Shown piece after piece: positions 49,447 to 58,001 of a stretch of DNA of 64,000 nucleotides (position 1 is the stretch's first letter; the number at the start of each line of letters is the position of its first letter). The stretch covers positions 124,001 through 188,000 of the forward strand of contig NZ_SUMB01000015.1 of NCBI RefSeq assembly GCF_005048155.1, given 5' to 3'. This DNA comes from Streptomyces piniterrae (GTDB taxonomy: Bacteria > Actinomycetota > Actinomycetes > Streptomycetales > Streptomycetaceae). The translations under genes were made by a program, and so were the position numbers. The notes below the pieces were generated by a model. It saw only the letters and a program-made list of their open reading frames with translations. It was not told the origin of the DNA and searched no databases.

Positions 49447-50664
49447 TCATGGCGCCGCCATCGGGGGCGCGGGCTGCCCCGGATAGTCGGCCGGCGGCTT
49501 GAGGCGCTGCCCCGGCTGCCCGCCCAGCTCGTACTTGAGCAGCTTCTTCGCCTTCTCCGGGTCCGTCTCGCCCTCGCCGTACGCGGGGCAGAGCGGGGCG
49601 ATGGGGCAGGCGCCGCAGGCGGGCTTGCGGGAGTGGCAGACGCGTCGGCCGTGGAAGACGACACGGTGCGAGAGCATCGTCCACTCGCTCTTCGGGAAGA
49701 TCGCGGCGACGTCGGCCTCGACCTTGTCCGCGTCCTCCTGGGTCGTCCAGCCGAAGCGGCGGGCCAGGCGGCCGAAGTGGGTGTCGACGGTGATGCCCGG
49801 GACGCCGAAGGCGTTGCCCAGCACCACGTTGGCGGTCTTGCGGCCGACGCCGGGAAGGGTGACGAGGTCCTCCAGGCGACCCGGGACCTCGCCGCCGAAG
49901 CGGTCGCGCAGCGCGGCCGAGAGGCCGAGCAGCGACCTGGTCTTGGCGCGGAAGAAGCCGGTGGGCCGGATCAGCTCCTCCAGCCGCTCCGGGGCCATCG
50001 CGGCCATGTCCTCGGGCGTCGGGCAGACCGCGAAGAGGCGGGGGGTGGTCTGGTTGACCCTCAGGTCGGTGGTCTGCGCGGACAGGACCGTCGCGACCAG
50101 CAGCTCGAAGGGGTTGGTGAAGTCCAGCTCCGGATGCGCGTACGGATACAGCTCGGCCAGCTCGCGGTTGATCCGGCGGGCCCGGCGCACCATGGCGACC
50201 CGCGACTCGGGCTTACGGGCGGCGGGGGCTTTCTTGGCGGCGGTCTTCGTGGCCGTCTTCTTGGCGGCGGTCTTCTTGGCCGCGGTCTTCTTGGCGGCGG
50301 TGTCCTTGGCCGCGGCGGCCTTCGTGGCGGTCTTCTTCGCAGCGGCGGGGGCCGTCGTGGCGACGGCCTTCTTCGTCGCGGCAGCCTTCTTCGTCCCGGC
50401 GGCCTTCTCCGCGGCCGGCGCCTCGGCCCCGGCGGACGTCTTGCCCACTGCGGCCTTCTTCGTCGCCGCGGCCCTGGTCGTCACGGCCTTCTTCGCGGCG
50501 GCCTTCTTCGCGGCGGCCTTCTTCATGACGGCCTTCTTCATGACGGCCTTCTCGGCCGCCGCCGGCTTCTCGGGGGTCTGCTTCACGGCGGCCTTCTTCC
50601 CTGCCGAGGTCTTACTTGCCGAGGTCTTGATTACCGACGTCTTCCTTGCTGAGGTGTTCGCCAT
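49447..50664 (-). CDS. nth: Endonuclease III with Lys/Ala-rich histone-like N-terminal tail
   Basis: 405 residues from ATG 50664 (GAAGGA site); the frame stays open to GTG 50862, which would add 66 residues. Residues 1-155 are a basic tail built from AAKKT, AVMKK and AATKK units, like histone H1. The enzyme follows: HhH motif LPGVGRKTANVVL with catalytic Lys, VDTHFGRLARR with catalytic Asp, and the 4Fe-4S cluster CHSRKPACGACPIAPLC (C-x6-C-x2-C-x5-C). It removes oxidised pyrimidines and nicks the abasic site. Streptomyces homologues I recall have shorter tails. The tail resembles that of TopA in this same window. Confidence 0.93.
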   Translation of the reverse strand: MANTSARKTSVIKTSASKTSAGKKAAVKQTPEKPAAAEKAVMKKAVMKKAAAKKAAAKKAVTTRAAATKKAAVGKTSAGAEAPAAEKAAGTKKAAATKKAVATTAPAAAKKTATKAAAAKDTAAKKTAAKKTAAKKTATKTAAKKAPAARKPESRVAMVRRARRINRELAELYPYAHPELDFTNPFELLVATVLSAQTTDLRVNQTTPRLFAVCPTPEDMAAMAPERLEELIRPTGFFRAKTRSLLGLSAALRDRFGGEVPGRLEDLVTLPGVGRKTANVVLGNAFGVPGITVDTHFGRLARRFGWTTQEDADKVEADVAAIFPKSEWTMLSHRVVFHGRRVCHSRKPACGACPIAPLCPAYGEGETDPEKAKKLLKYELGGQPGQRLKPPADYPGQPAPPMAAP

Positions 50665-51044
50665 CGGGTCCTTCACCGCCGGACGCGACGCGCCGGGCTT
50701 CCGCCCCGCCGGCTTCCGGCCGGACACCACCCTGGAGGACGATTTGTCACTTTTATCCGCATTCGGGCCTTCGAAGGACGGCTGTTCGCCCACAGCGGAA
50801 TCGCGTCCTGCGCTCACTCGCCCAGCCCCCCAGTCCTGTGCTCCCACCGGCGTATTGGACACTCGGCCAGACTAAGGCCACCCACTGACATCCGGCCCGA
50901 TCACCGGGATTCGTGACCCCAATCGGCCCCCTGCCGTACGGCTCGCGGCACGGGTCCGGCAAACTTGTGATTGATCGCACTGTTTTGCATTCCGGCATGA
51001 TGGGGACCACAGTCCCCCGGAGCATGTCGACAAGGAGAGATCTC

Positions 51045-51719
51045 GTGGACGACGTTCTGCGGCGCGCACCGCTCTTCGCGGCGCTCGATGACGAGCAGGC
51101 GGCCGAGCTGCGCGCCTCGATGGGAGAGGTCACGCTCGCCCGCGGCGACGCCCTGTTCCACGAAGGGGACCCCGGCGACCGCCTGTACGTGGTCACCGAG
51201 GGCAAGGTGAAGCTGCACCGCACTTCTCCGGACGGCCGGGAGAACATGCTCGCCGTCCTCGGTCCCGGAGAGCTGATCGGTGAGCTCTCGCTCTTCGACC
51301 CGGGCCCGCGCACGGCCACCGCCTCCGCCCTCACCGAGGTCAAGCTCCTCGGCCTGGGCCACGGTGACCTCCAGCCCTGGCTGAACGCCCGCCCCGAAGT
51401 GGCCACGGCCCTGCTGCGCGCGGTCGCCCGCCGACTGCGCAAGACCAACGACCAGATGTCCGACCTGGTCTTCTCGGACGTACCGGGCCGCGTGGCGCGC
51501 GCCCTGCTGGACCTGTCGCGCCGCTTCGGCGTGCAGTCCGAGGAGGGCATCCACGTCGTACACGACCTGACGCAGGAGGAACTGGCCCAGCTCGTGGGCG
51601 CCTCCCGCGAGACGGTCAACAAGGCACTCGCCGACTTCGCGGGCCGCGGCTGGCTGCGCCTGGAGGCGCGCGCCGTGATCCTGCTGGACGTCGAGCGCCT
51701 GGCCAAGCGTTCGCGCTGA
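51045..51719 (+). CDS. crp: Crp family transcription regulator
   Basis: 224 residues, the length of S. coelicolor Crp, from GTG 51045 with AAGGAGAG upstream. cNMP-binding domain (FHEGDPGDRLYVVTEGKVKLHR, GELIGELSLFDPGPRTATA), dimer helix (LLRAVARRLRKTNDQM) and HTH with recognition helix in SRETVNKALADFAGRGW. Known: cAMP-dependent activator of germination, central metabolism and antibiotic genes. Divergent from nth; the 182 bases between hold both promoters. Terminator at 51752-51781. Confidence 0.97.
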   Translation: MDDVLRRAPLFAALDDEQAAELRASMGEVTLARGDALFHEGDPGDRLYVVTEGKVKLHRTSPDGRENMLAVLGPGELIGELSLFDPGPRTATASALTEVKLLGLGHGDLQPWLNARPEVATALLRAVARRLRKTNDQMSDLVFSDVPGRVARALLDLSRRFGVQSEEGIHVVHDLTQEELAQLVGASRETVNKALADFAGRGWLRLEARAVILLDVERLAKRSR

Positions 51720-51751
51720 CACCGGCCGCGCGATCGCGCACCGCGACACCA

Positions 51752-51781
51752 CGAAGGGCCCCGCTCCGGCGGGGCCCTTCG
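51752..51781 (+). terminator. Terminator after crp
   Basis: A perfect 13-bp stem CGAAGGGCCCCGC / GCGGGGCCCTTCG with a TCCG loop. It also faces the minus-strand gene ending at 51828. Confidence 0.9.
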
Positions 51782-51827
51782 CGCGTCAGGTCCGGGCCTC
51801 CAACGGCCCCTCAGATCAGCCGGCGTT

Positions 51828-52658
51828 TCAGATCAGCCCGTGTTCCCCCAGGTACTCCAGCTGCGCCCGCACCGACAGCTCCGCCGCCGGCCACAGGGAG
51901 CGGTCGACATCCGCGTAGACGTTGGCGACGACGTCGGCGGGGGTACGGTGGCCGGCCTCGACCGCGGTCTCCACCTGGGCGAGCCGGTTGGCCCGATGCG
52001 CCAGGTAGAACTCCACCGCCCCCTGGGCGTCGTTGAGCACCGGCCCGTGGCCCGGCAGGACCGTCGAAACGCCGTCGTCGACCGTCAGGGAGCGCAGCCG
52101 GCGCAGCGAGTCGAGGTAGTCGCCCAGCCGCCCGTCCGGGTGCGCCACCACGGTGGTGCCGCGGCCCAGGATCGTGTCACCGGTGAGGACCGCGCCATCG
52201 GCCGGGAGATGGAACGAGAGCGAGTCGGCGGTGTGGCCCGGTGTGGGCACCACACGCAGTTCCAGGCCGCCGGTGGTGACGACGTCGCCCGCTTCCAGGC
52301 CCTCGCCGCCGAGACGCAACGCCGGGTCCAGCGCGCGTACGGCCGTACGGGTCAGCTCGGCGAAGCGCGCGGCGCCGTCCGCGTGGTCCGGGTGACCGTG
52401 GGTCAGGAGGGTCAGCGCGATCCGCTTGCCGGCCCGTTCGGCGGTGTCGATGACGGCCGTGAGGTGGGCGTCGTCGAGCGGGCCCGGGTCGATGACGACC
52501 GCGAGGTCGGAGTCCGGTTCGGCGACGATCCAGGTGTTGGTGCCGTCCAGGGTCATCGGCGACGGGTTCGGGGCCAGCACACAGTGGGCGCGCGCGGTAG
52601 CCGGTCCTGAGATGACCCCGCCGCGGGGCTGGCCCGGGAGAGCGGCTGCTTCGGTCAT
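51828..52658 (-). CDS. Metallo-beta-lactamase fold hydrolase (glyoxalase II/LACTB2-like)
   Basis: 276 residues from ATG 52658, overlapping the NUDIX stop (ATGA). Metal site THGHPDHADG, further His in PTPGHTADS, Asp in LTGDTILG, and the final His in LPGHGPV. A C-terminal winged part follows. LACTB2-type members cut RNA; others hydrolyse thioesters; the sequence does not decide. Part of a four-gene minus-strand operon with NUDIX, RidA and DUF4177. Confidence 0.9.
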   Translation of the reverse strand: MTEAAALPGQPRGGVISGPATARAHCVLAPNPSPMTLDGTNTWIVAEPDSDLAVVIDPGPLDDAHLTAVIDTAERAGKRIALTLLTHGHPDHADGAARFAELTRTAVRALDPALRLGGEGLEAGDVVTTGGLELRVVPTPGHTADSLSFHLPADGAVLTGDTILGRGTTVVAHPDGRLGDYLDSLRRLRSLTVDDGVSTVLPGHGPVLNDAQGAVEFYLAHRANRLAQVETAVEAGHRTPADVVANVYADVDRSLWPAAELSVRAQLEYLGEHGLI

Positions 52659-53593
52659 GCGGGGGTCCCTCCCGAGGGGCTGGGGGTGTCCGGAGGGCCG
52701 TCGGGAGTGCCGTTCCCGGGGCCGTCGTCGGCCGGCGCGATGTGTTTGGTGAACTCGTCGTGGCCCGGCCAGCTCAGCACGATCTGGTCGTCCACGATCT
52801 TCGCGCGGGCCAGCACCGGTGTCAGGTCCTGGGCAGGGGCCGCGACCAGCGCGTCGGCCGCCGTGGCGTACGGCTGGAGCGCGCGCAGCATCGAGATGGT
52901 CGGCGGCATCATCAGCAGCTCGCCGCGGTCGTACCCGGCGGCGGCCTCGGCCGGCCGGATCCACACGGTCCGGTCCGCCTCTGTGGACGCGTTGCGGGTG
53001 CGCTGCCCCTCGGGCAGCGCCGCGACGAAGAACCAGGTGTCGTAGCGCCGCGGCTCGAACTCCGGGGTGATCCACCGCGCCCAGGCGCCGAGCAGGTCGG
53101 AGCGCAGCATCAGGCCGCGCCGTCCCAGGAACTCGGCGAAGGACAGCTCGTGGCCGACCAGCGCCGCGCGGTCCGCCTCCCAGTCCTCGCCCGTGGTGTC
53201 CGCCACGACCGTGTCGGCCGACGCGCCCGCGAGCAGCACCCCCGCCTCCTCGAACGTCTCGCGCACCGCCGCGCAGACGATGGCCTGCGCGGTGGCCGGA
53301 TCGACGCCCATCCGGACCGCCCACTGGGTGCGCGACGGCCCGGCCCACGCCACCGGCGCCTCGTCGCGCGGGTCGACGGAACCGCCCGGATAGGCGTACG
53401 CGCCTCCGGCGAAAGCCATGGAGGCGCGTCTGCGCAACATATGGACGACGGGGCCGCCGGAGTCGGTGTCCCGCAGCAGCAGGACGGTCGCGGCCCGCCG
53501 GGGCCTGGCAGGGGTCAGCTCGCCGCTCGCGAGCGCCCGGATGCGGTCCGGCCATTCCGGCGGATACCACTGGCCATTGGTCGTCGACGACAT
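52655..53593 (-). CDS. NUDIX hydrolase
   Basis: 312 residues. GGAYAYPGGSVDP followed by IVCAAVRETFEEAGVLLAG gives a NUDIX box spread by an insert. RRYDTWFFVAALPEGQ is typical of NUDT19-like members that act on CoA esters. A C-terminal disordered Pro/Gly tail follows. Overlaps the MBL gene by ATGA. Confidence 0.88.
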   Translation of the reverse strand: MSSTTNGQWYPPEWPDRIRALASGELTPARPRRAATVLLLRDTDSGGPVVHMLRRRASMAFAGGAYAYPGGSVDPRDEAPVAWAGPSRTQWAVRMGVDPATAQAIVCAAVRETFEEAGVLLAGASADTVVADTTGEDWEADRAALVGHELSFAEFLGRRGLMLRSDLLGAWARWITPEFEPRRYDTWFFVAALPEGQRTRNASTEADRTVWIRPAEAAAGYDRGELLMMPPTISMLRALQPYATAADALVAAPAQDLTPVLARAKIVDDQIVLSWPGHDEFTKHIAPADDGPGNGTPDGPPDTPSPSGGTPA

Positions 53594-53737
53594 GGCCGGA
53601 TGCTATGCGCTCGCGCGCGGATGTTCGAGGGTCCCTACGGCACGAAGGGCGCTCTCCGGACGCGCACCACCGGAGTCCGCCGGATCACGAACGCCCGTCG
53701 GCAGCCCGCATGGACGCCAACGCCCCGCGTCCGACGG

Positions 53738-54202
53738 CTATTCCGCGATCTCGACCTGGATCTCGACCTCGACCGGGGCATCGAGCGGCAGCACCGCCAC
53801 GCCCACCGCGGACCGGGCGTGTACGCCCTTGTCACCGAGGATCTCGCCGAGCAGCTCACTGGCACCGTTGAGGACGCCCGGCTGGCCGGTGAAGTCCGGT
53901 GCGGAGGCCACGAAGCCGACGACCTTCACGACCCGCTGGATCTTGTCCAGGTCGCCGGTCACCGACTTCACGGCGGCCAGCGCGTTCAACGCGCAGGTCG
54001 CGGCGAGCTCCTTGGCCTGCTCGGGGCCGACCTCGGCACCGACCTTGCCGGTGACCGGCAGCGCGCCGTCCACCATCGGCAGCTGGCCGGAGGTGAAGAC
54101 GTACGCGCCGGAGCGCACCGCCGGCTGGTACGTGGCCAGCGGCGGCACGACCTGCGGCAGCTTCAGCCCCAGCTCCGCGATCTTGTCCTCTACGGCGCTC
54201 AC
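53738..54202 (-). CDS. RidA-family enamine/imine deaminase
   Basis: 154 residues from GTG 54202 overlapping the DUF4177 stop (GTGA). YjgF fold: VRSGAYVFTSGQLPMVDG, AATCALNALAAVKSVTGDLDKIQRVVKV, and C-terminal PVEVEIQVEIAE. The residue matching the catalytic Arg of RidA (in many ...RxxVQV) is not evident: ARSAVGVAVLPLDAPVEVE lacks it. So it may be a paralogue without imine deaminase activity. Expressed with the small DUF4177 protein. Confidence 0.88.
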   Translation of the reverse strand: MSAVEDKIAELGLKLPQVVPPLATYQPAVRSGAYVFTSGQLPMVDGALPVTGKVGAEVGPEQAKELAATCALNALAAVKSVTGDLDKIQRVVKVVGFVASAPDFTGQPGVLNGASELLGEILGDKGVHARSAVGVAVLPLDAPVEVEIQVEIAE

Positions 54203-54363
54203 GCCTGCTTCTCCCGCTTCAGGTAGGCCACCAGCTGCTCGGGGTTGTTCGGGCCCGGCACGACCTGAACCAGCTCCCAGCCGTCCTCGCCCCAGGTGTC
54301 CAGGATCTGCTTCGTCGCGTGCACGAGCAGCGGCACCGTTGCGTATTCCCACTTCTTGGTCAT
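54199..54363 (-). CDS. DUF4177 small protein
   Basis: 54 residues from ATG 54363: MTKKWEYATVPLLVHATKQ, GWELVQVVPG and a basic end. The pattern KWEY...GWELV is the DUF4177 hallmark. First gene of the minus-strand operon; function unknown. Confidence 0.9.
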   Translation of the reverse strand: MTKKWEYATVPLLVHATKQILDTWGEDGWELVQVVPGPNNPEQLVAYLKREKQA

Positions 54364-54562
54364 GCGGCGAGCGTAATGCCTGTCCACGGCCGCGGCGGAC
54401 GGCGCCCGGCGTGCCTCGCTCAGCAGCGGTCACGGAGCGATCATGAAGCGCCCCCTAGGGGACATCCCCGAGGCCGTCCCTGACGTATCCGCGACAGAAG
54501 CTGGGGGTTTCCCGGGTGTATCCCGTGCGTATCGCGGACGCGGACTGGTTAGGCTCCTGGGC

Positions 54563-55540
54563 GTGAGCAGGCTCCATGTCGTCAGCGGCAAGGGCGGCAC
54601 CGGCAAGACCACGGTCGCCGCCGCCCTCGCCCTGGCCCTGGCCACCGAGGGACGACGTACCCTCCTGGTCGAGGTCGAGGGCCGGCAGGGCATTGCCCAG
54701 CTGTTCGAAACCGAAGCGCTTCCGTACGAGGAACGCAAGATCGCCGTGGCACCCGGAGGCGGCGAGGTGCACGCGCTGGCCATCGACGCCGAGCGCGCCC
54801 TCCTGGACTACCTCCAGATGTTCTACAAACTCGGCACCGCGGGCCGGGCGCTGAAGAAGCTCGGCGCCATCGACTTCGCCACCACCATCGCCCCCGGCCT
54901 GCGGGACGTCCTGCTGACCGGCAAGGCGTGCGAGGCCGTGCGCCGCAAGGACAAGAGCGGCGGATTCGTCTACGACGCGGTCGTGATGGACGCCCCGCCG
55001 ACCGGCCGGATAACCCGCTTCCTGAACGTCAACGACGAGGTGGCCGGGCTGGCGAAGATCGGCCCGATCCACAACCAGGCGCAGGCCGTGATGCGGGTCC
55101 TCAAGTCGCCCGAGACCGCGGTGCACATGGTGGCGCTCCTGGAGGAGATGCCGGTCCAGGAAACCGCGGACGGCATCGCCGAGCTGCGCACCGCCGGCAT
55201 CCCGGTGGGCGGCATCGTCATCAACATGACCCGCCCGGCCGTGCTGGGCAACGGCGACCTGGACATCGCCGCCCGCGGTGCCCGTACGGCCGTCGCCAAG
55301 GCGCTCTCCCAGGCCGGGCTGGGCGGCGCGCGCCGCGGCGGCCTGGCCGACCGGCTGATCGACCCCCTGCTGGAGCAGGCCCGCGAACACGCCGAGCGGG
55401 TCGAGCTGGAGCGCGCCGAGCATGCCGAGCTGACCGCCATCGGCCTGCCCACCTACGAGTTGGAGCTGCTCCCCGAGGGAGTGGACCTCGCCGGGCTCTA
55501 CCGCCTGGCGAGAGACCTGCGGAAACAGGGGCCCATATGA
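54563..55540 (+). CDS. ArsA-type ATPase, first of a pair
   Basis: 325 residues from GTG 54563. Deviant Walker A VSGKGGTGKTTVAAALAL, VEVEGRQGIAQLFE, and DAPPTGRITRFL (switch II). No Cys metal site of arsenical pumps is visible, so it is not an arsenite ATPase in the strict sense. A TAGGCT -10-like hexamer ends 7 bases before the GTG with no ribosome site, indicating leaderless mRNA. Coupled to the second ArsA gene by ATGA; the products probably form a heterodimer. Known: this pair lies next to wblA in Streptomyces and its role is unsettled. Confidence 0.92.
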   Translation: MSRLHVVSGKGGTGKTTVAAALALALATEGRRTLLVEVEGRQGIAQLFETEALPYEERKIAVAPGGGEVHALAIDAERALLDYLQMFYKLGTAGRALKKLGAIDFATTIAPGLRDVLLTGKACEAVRRKDKSGGFVYDAVVMDAPPTGRITRFLNVNDEVAGLAKIGPIHNQAQAVMRVLKSPETAVHMVALLEEMPVQETADGIAELRTAGIPVGGIVINMTRPAVLGNGDLDIAARGARTAVAKALSQAGLGGARRGGLADRLIDPLLEQAREHAERVELERAEHAELTAIGLPTYELELLPEGVDLAGLYRLARDLRKQGPI

Positions 55541-56865
55541 CCTCGGACGACACGACGCTGGACGCCTCGGCCCCGTGGCTGGAGGTCGATGCGCTGATCG
55601 ACGACCCGCGCACCCGCATCGTGGTGTGCTGTGGCGCGGGCGGCGTGGGCAAGACCACCACCGCCGCGGCGCTGGGCGTACGGGCGGCCGAGCGCGGCCG
55701 CAAGGTCGTCGTACTGACCATCGACCCGGCCAGACGGCTGGCGCAGTCGATGGGCATCTCCGAGCTCGACAACGTCCCCCGCCAGGTCAAGGGCGTCGAC
55801 GACGCGGCAGGCGGTGAACTGCACGCGATGATGCTGGACATGAAGCGCACCTTCGACGAGATCGTCGAGGGCCACGCGGACGCCGACCGGTCCCGCGCCA
55901 TCCTGGAGAACCCCTTCTACCAGTCCCTGTCGGCCGGTTTCGCGGGCACGCAGGAGTACATGGCCATGGAGAAGCTCGGCCAGCTCCGCGCGAGCGACGA
56001 GTGGGACCTGATCGTCGTCGACACCCCGCCGAGCCGCTCCGCGCTGGACTTCCTGGACGCGCCCAAGCGCCTCGGCTCCTTCCTGGACGGCAAGTTCATC
56101 CGGGTCCTGATGGCGCCGGCGAAGGTCGGCGGGCGGGCCGGGATGAAGTTCCTGAACGTCGGCATGTCGATGATGACCGGCACCCTCAGCAAGCTGATGG
56201 GCGGCCAACTCCTGCGTGACGTACAGACGTTCGTGGCCGCCATGGACACCATGTTCGGCGGCTTCCGCACCCGCGCGGACGCCACGTACCGGCTGCTCCA
56301 GGCGCCCGGTACGGCGTTCCTCGTGGTGGCCGCCCCGGAGCGGGACGCGCTGCGCGAGGCGGCGTACTTCGTGGAGCGGCTGGCCGCCGAGCAGATGCCG
56401 CTGGCCGGCCTCGTACTGAACCGGGTGCACGGCAGCGGCGCCGCGCAACTGAGTGCGGAGCGGGCGCTGGCCGCCGCCGAGATGCTGACGGACCGGCTGT
56501 CCGAGGACGCCGACGCCGGGCCGGACCATGACGAAAATAATCTTGAACCGGACGGCATTGTGGATCTCGACGGCGGGAAGGCTGGAACACGTACCGCCGG
56601 CGGCCTCTCCCCCGCTGCCGCGGCGGAGCATGTGGTATCCCCTTCGGCCTCGGCGGCGCAACTCGCCGCCGGGCTGCTGCGGCTGCACGCGGAACGCATG
56701 CAGGTCCTCGCGCGCGAACGGCGCACCCGGGACCGCTTCACCGCGCTGCATCCCGAGGTCCCGGTGGCGGAAGTCGCCGCGCTACCCGGCGATGTCCATG
56801 ACCTCGCGGGCCTGCGCGCGATCGGCGACCGCCTCGCGCTCGGCCCCACCGACGCCGACGACTGA
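55537..56865 (+). CDS. ArsA-type ATPase, second of a pair
   Basis: 442 residues. Walker A CCGAGGVGKTTTAAALGVRA, TIDPARRLAQSMG, VVDTPPSRSALDFLDAP, with a helical lid region rich in Met (AGMKFLNVGMSMMTGTLSKLMGG), as in Get3-type proteins that hold hydrophobic helices. An acidic, low-complexity insert near residues 325-375 (DADAGPDHDENN) is unlike the first subunit. Inference: the Met-rich groove could bind membrane protein tails. Confidence 0.92.
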   Translation: MTSDDTTLDASAPWLEVDALIDDPRTRIVVCCGAGGVGKTTTAAALGVRAAERGRKVVVLTIDPARRLAQSMGISELDNVPRQVKGVDDAAGGELHAMMLDMKRTFDEIVEGHADADRSRAILENPFYQSLSAGFAGTQEYMAMEKLGQLRASDEWDLIVVDTPPSRSALDFLDAPKRLGSFLDGKFIRVLMAPAKVGGRAGMKFLNVGMSMMTGTLSKLMGGQLLRDVQTFVAAMDTMFGGFRTRADATYRLLQAPGTAFLVVAAPERDALREAAYFVERLAAEQMPLAGLVLNRVHGSGAAQLSAERALAAAEMLTDRLSEDADAGPDHDENNLEPDGIVDLDGGKAGTRTAGGLSPAAAAEHVVSPSASAAQLAAGLLRLHAERMQVLARERRTRDRFTALHPEVPVAEVAALPGDVHDLAGLRAIGDRLALGPTDADD

Positions 56866-57277
56866 CCCACCACCGACGACCGCCTCACCGGAGCCGGCAA
56901 CGACTGCAACGACCGCCCGGCACCACACCGCCACGGCCCTCCCCGGGCCACCCGCTCCGAGGCCGCCCGCTCCACACTCATCCGATCCGAGTCCGCCCGA
57001 CCAGAGCCCGTCCGACCAGCCGCTTCGGCCAGTCGCCTCGCCCCGCCCGGACGCCCCACGTCCGCCGTCCGTCGCCGTCCCGCACCACGGACAGCCTTCG
57101 CACGCCCGGCACAGATGCCACACGGGCACCACGCACAAGCCACGCGGGCACCATCGCGCGCCCACGCCACGAGCACATCACCCCGGCGTCCAACCCCGGC
57201 GCACCCGACTCCAGGGCACGCCAAAGTCACTGACGGGCCATCGTCATTGCCCGGTCCGGCTCGGCCGAAGTGCTCGG
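56866..57277. other. Convergent intergenic region between ArsA pair and wblA
   Basis: 411 bases, C-rich on the plus strand, with no convincing gene. An imperfect hairpin around 57262-57284 could end wblA. A small RNA cannot be excluded. Confidence 0.45.
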
Positions 57278-57619
57278 CTAGCCGACCGCGGCGAACTCGT
57301 TGAAGGCCTCGTCGTCGCAGTCCACCGGCAGGATCCCGGTGCTGCGCTCGTATTCCGTACGCGCTGTTTCCAGCAGGCGGCGCCATGACGTCACGGTCGG
57401 GCGGCGACGCAGCAGCGCCCTCCGCTCGCGTTCGGTCATCCCGCCCCACACGCCGAACTCCACCCGGTTGTCCAGGGCGTCGGCCAGGCACTCCGTGCGT
57501 ACCGGACATCCGGTGCACACTGCCTTGGCGCGGTTCTGTGCCGCACCTTGAACGAACAGTTCATCCGGATCGGTAGTGCGGCAGGCTGCCTGTGCACTCC
57601 AGTCGGTAACCCAGCTCAT
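57278..57619 (-). CDS. wblA: WhiB-like iron-sulfur protein WblA
   Basis: 113 residues from ATG 57619. Four cluster cysteines: Cys13 in QAACRTTDP, then Cys35, Cys38 and Cys44 in VCTGCPVRTEC. GVWGGMTERERR is the WhiB turn motif and LLRRRPTVTSWRRLLETAR the basic helix. The C-terminus (FNEFAAVG) is typical of WblA. Known: needed for the switch from vegetative to aerial growth, and its loss raises antibiotic output. It holds a 4Fe-4S cluster and works with sigma factors at promoters. Long divergent upstream region shared with the PBP gene. Confidence 0.97.
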   Translation of the reverse strand: MSWVTDWSAQAACRTTDPDELFVQGAAQNRAKAVCTGCPVRTECLADALDNRVEFGVWGGMTERERRALLRRRPTVTSWRRLLETARTEYERSTGILPVDCDDEAFNEFAAVG

Positions 57620-58001
57620 GCTGGCGCCGTCCTCTCCCGAATTGAGGCTCCCCCACGGCGGCAATCGGCATATTCACCGTTGCCAGTTGAGGACGTTACG
57701 GAAGGCAGGCAGGGCGCAACACCCCCTTCGGGCCCAATCTTGAATGGCCCGAACGGACTATGCGTATGCGGCAGATCACCCGACGGAGTGACCGCGCGAC
57801 ATGCGTCACATTCACCACAAGGAAGACATTTCGGTGTGGTCACGCGGGATTTCTGGCAGCGCGAGCACGTTCGTGGGACACGGTCCGCACGGGGAGAGGG
57901 GCTTGACGAACTGGGGCGTAACCATTCCGCTGTGGCAGGCGAGAACAGGTTAAGCGAACAGGTGCGCCCCTGTCCGGCGATTGAGAACGTAGGCTGCCCT
58001 C
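57620..58001. promoter_or_regulatory. Divergent wblA / PBP control region
   Basis: 382 bases, no gene seen. GTGAC-N12-GTCAC at about 57788-57809 is a candidate operator. TAGGCT at 57990-57995 ends 6 bases before the PBP start (leaderless). wblA is known to be controlled by development regulators such as BldD and AdpA, and their sites should be sought here. Confidence 0.5.

Noticed and set aside
53605..53865. Small plus-strand ORFs over the RidA gene
   Set aside because: Arg/Pro-rich shadow frames; the minus strand has a clear YjgF fold.
54563..55540. Arsenite efflux ATPase
   Set aside because: The fold is ArsA-like but no arsenical Cys site and no ArsB, ArsR or ArsD genes are nearby.
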